From DATJUC01 sp035502675 (GTDB taxonomy: Bacteria; Vulcanimicrobiota; Vulcanimicrobiia; Vulcanimicrobiales; Vulcanimicrobiaceae), in assembly GCA_035502675.1 (NCBI GenBank), contig DATJUC010000178.1:1-13724 (forward strand): a stretch of DNA of 13,724 nucleotides, in the 5' to 3' direction. A program made the translations under genes and the position numbers. The notes beneath the pieces were generated by a model that was not told the DNA's origin, ran no database searches, and was given only the letters and a program-made list of their open reading frames with translations. Of this stretch, positions 12,741 to 13,724 are shown piece after piece. How positions within the stretch are numbered: the first letter of the stretch is position 1; every line of letters begins with the position of its first letter.

Positions 12741-13182
12741 CGGTTCAATCTGCACCGCCTCATCCGCTGCGTCTTGGACTTCGGTGTAGGTTGCGAAATG
12801 GTCGCGCGTAACGTCGCGTTCCTAATCGTCGAGGAAGACCTGCCGAAGGCACAAGAACCTGAACCGAATGCGTTGGGCGAAAGGCGAACCGCTCGTCTAC
12901 TCCAAGAAGCTCGCGAGCCAACACATCGAGCGAAGAAGCGCGGCGCTCCAAGTTCGGAACCGTCGTTCTACTTTGCCGTTGCCTTTTCGGTGTACCCGGG
13001 ATCGCGCCGAGGAGAAGTCCTCGCGGTCCGTTGGTCGGACCTCAATCTGCGAGCAATGTATGTGACGATCCGTCGTTGGCTCGCGGAGACGAAAACGCGT
13101 GGACTGTTCTTCAAGACATCAAAGAATGGGAATACCTCCACAAGTACAGGAATTCTCCACTTATCCTCGGTGGCATAATGGG
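12741..13182 (+). pseudogene. tyrosine recombinase (phage-type integrase) remnant
   Basis: From 12741 one frame reads RFNLHRLIRCVLDFGVGCEM then VARNVA, matching the end of a core-binding domain, and after a degraded linker gives FSVYPGSRRGEVLAVRWSDL (12976-13035) and VTIRRWLAETKTRGLFFKTS. This is the start of the catalytic domain with the first catalytic Arg (RRGE, 13005-13016). Near 13128-13130 the likeness moves to the +1 frame (GIPPQVQEFSTYPRWHNG), so there is a frameshift or small deletion. The HxxR box and catalytic Tyr are not found, nor is a proper N-terminus. It is therefore not functional. Its presence marks an old integration event beside the HD gene. Confidence 0.7.
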
Positions 13183-13290
13183 GTTACCATCACTGGTCCG
13201 ACCGTCCAGCCGCCAGCGTCAGCAGCTCAACCTAAGTCCGCGCGCCGTCGGGGCCGGGACAAAGGCTTTAGAAAGCATCTCGTAGGTCCG

Positions 13291-13306
13291 GGCTGCAGCT
13301 GCAGCC
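13291..13306. repeat. 16-bp perfect palindrome
   Basis: GGCTGCAGCTGCAGCC is fully self-complementary. It lies in the 313-bp gap between the recombinase remnant and the lipoprotein gene. It could be the core of a recombination site, an operator, or chance. Confidence 0.4.
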
Positions 13307-13318
13307 TCCGGGCGCGGA

Positions 13319-13339
13319 GCGTGCGCCGCGGGCGTACGC
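13319..13339. repeat. GC-rich hairpin, 9-bp stem
   Basis: GCGTGCGCC (13319-13327), loop GCG, GGCGTACGC (13331-13339). Eight Watson-Crick pairs and one G-T pair. No T-run follows on either side, so it is not a simple intrinsic terminator. It sits 13 bp after the 16-bp palindrome. Confidence 0.45.
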
Positions 13340-13389
13340 ACCCCTTCGAACTCCAAGGCGGTTCGCGAGGCAGAACCAGGACTCTTGAT

Positions 13390-13480
13390 TTATGCTCTGG
13401 GACTGCCCAGCGGGACCCTTTAGTCGGTAAAATGGCGTCGGGGCCCACGGGCTTCCGTTTATGCTTTGGTTATGCTTTGG
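13390..13480 (+). repeat. three copies of an 11-bp motif before the lipoprotein gene
   Basis: TTATGCTTTGG occurs twice in perfect tandem (13459-13469 and 13470-13480) and once with a single change (TTATGCTCTGG, 13390-13400). The last copy ends 15 bp before the ATG at 13496. Each contains TATGCT, a fair -10 hexamer, but no good -35 stands at the right distance. They may be iterated protein-binding sites or a slippage duplication. Confidence 0.5.
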
Positions 13481-13495
13481 TTTTTGGGAGAGCGT

Positions 13496-13724
13496 ATGCA
13501 AGCGCGTCTAGGCGTTGCACTCTGCTTGGCGATCGCCGCGGCCGGCTGTTCGTCGCAGACTCAAGCCCTTCCGGCAAGCCGCACGACGCTGACCTCAATA
13601 CACTCGGCTGACGGTCTACGTTCGCGAACCGGCGGCTCGTTCGCGGTGCTTCATACGTTTAGCGGCGAGACTCCGAGTGGGTCACTGGTTACAATGAACG
13701 GAACGCTTTATGGCGCGGCGGGCA
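13496..13724 (+). CDS. lipoprotein with Gloeo/Verruco (TIGR03803) repeats, C-terminus beyond window
   Basis: ATG 13496 follows GGGAG by 5 nt. The first residues, MQARLGVALCLAIAAAGC, form a lipoprotein signal with C18 as the likely lipidated Cys (AAGC lipobox). A Ser/Thr-rich linker follows (about 19-50), then SFAVLHTFSGETPSGSLVTM and NGTLYGAAG, the opening of a Gloeo/Verruco beta-propeller-like repeat (VLHTF..P..L....GTLYG). Family members carry many such repeats and sit at the cell surface; their ligand is unknown. 76 complete codons are present with no stop. It may be driven from the region with the 11-bp repeats. Confidence 0.8.
   Translation, partial: MQARLGVALCLAIAAAGCSSQTQALPASRTTLTSIHSADGLRSRTGGSFAVLHTFSGETPSGSLVTMNGTLYGAAG

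Noticed and set aside
13360..13420. tRNA or tRNA fragment on the minus strand, suggested by CCTGGTTCTGCC
   Set aside because: The T-loop is disrupted and no cloverleaf partner arms can be placed; at most a degraded fragment.
13099..13611. 170-codon + strand frame across the palindrome cluster
   Set aside because: Its first residues fit a frameshifted recombinase tail, but the rest is Arg/Ser/Gly-rich with no family likeness and runs over the better-supported lipoprotein start in another frame.

Overview
The window looks like chromosomal DNA of a GC-rich, environmental, free-living bacterium. The start of a TIGR03803 (Gloeo/Verruco-repeat) lipoprotein at the right edge, the cyclase-ATPase-TPR fusion and the small secreted low-complexity proteins recall Eremiobacterota/Vulcanimicrobiota (former WPS-2). 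That placement is an inference from gene style; there is no rRNA or marker gene here to test it.

Layout from left to right. (1) The N-terminal 552 codons of a large arylsulfatase run leftward and off the edge. (2) A translationally coupled pair of small exported proteins (GTGA overlap) follows on the + strand; the second is built of Ala-Pro-Ala-Arg-Ser and Asn-rich tandem repeats. (3) An exported S41-family peptidase-like protein. (4) A 922-residue protein joining a class III nucleotidyl cyclase, a STAND/NB-ARC-type ATPase and TPR repeats. (5) Facing it on the minus strand, a Tat-exported phospholipase C/acid phosphatase-family phosphoesterase overlaps a HAD phosphatase by ATGA. (6) Diverging from these across a 94-bp gap with a 9-bp inverted repeat is a 2H phosphoesterase. 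(7) From about 11.4 to 13.5 kb there is a worn accessory region: a membrane-anchored protein remnant with a stop at codon 4, an intact stand-alone SpoT-like HD hydrolase, and a tyrosine-recombinase remnant without its catalytic C-terminus. (8) The window ends in the 5' part of the Gloeo/Verruco-repeat lipoprotein gene.

Functionally the left and middle parts are hydrolytic and secretory: sulfatase, S41 peptidase, phospholipase C with a coupled phosphatase, and a 2H phosphoesterase. This suits scavenging of sulfate, peptide and phosphate esters. The cyclase-STAND protein and the alarmone-type HD hydrolase are the signalling genes. No CRISPR array, rRNA, convincing tRNA, complete insertion sequence or recognised defence operon is visible. 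The best candidates for new biology are the coupled repeat-protein pair, the cyclase-STAND fusion without a DNA-binding domain, and the phospholipase-HAD couple with its possible operator.
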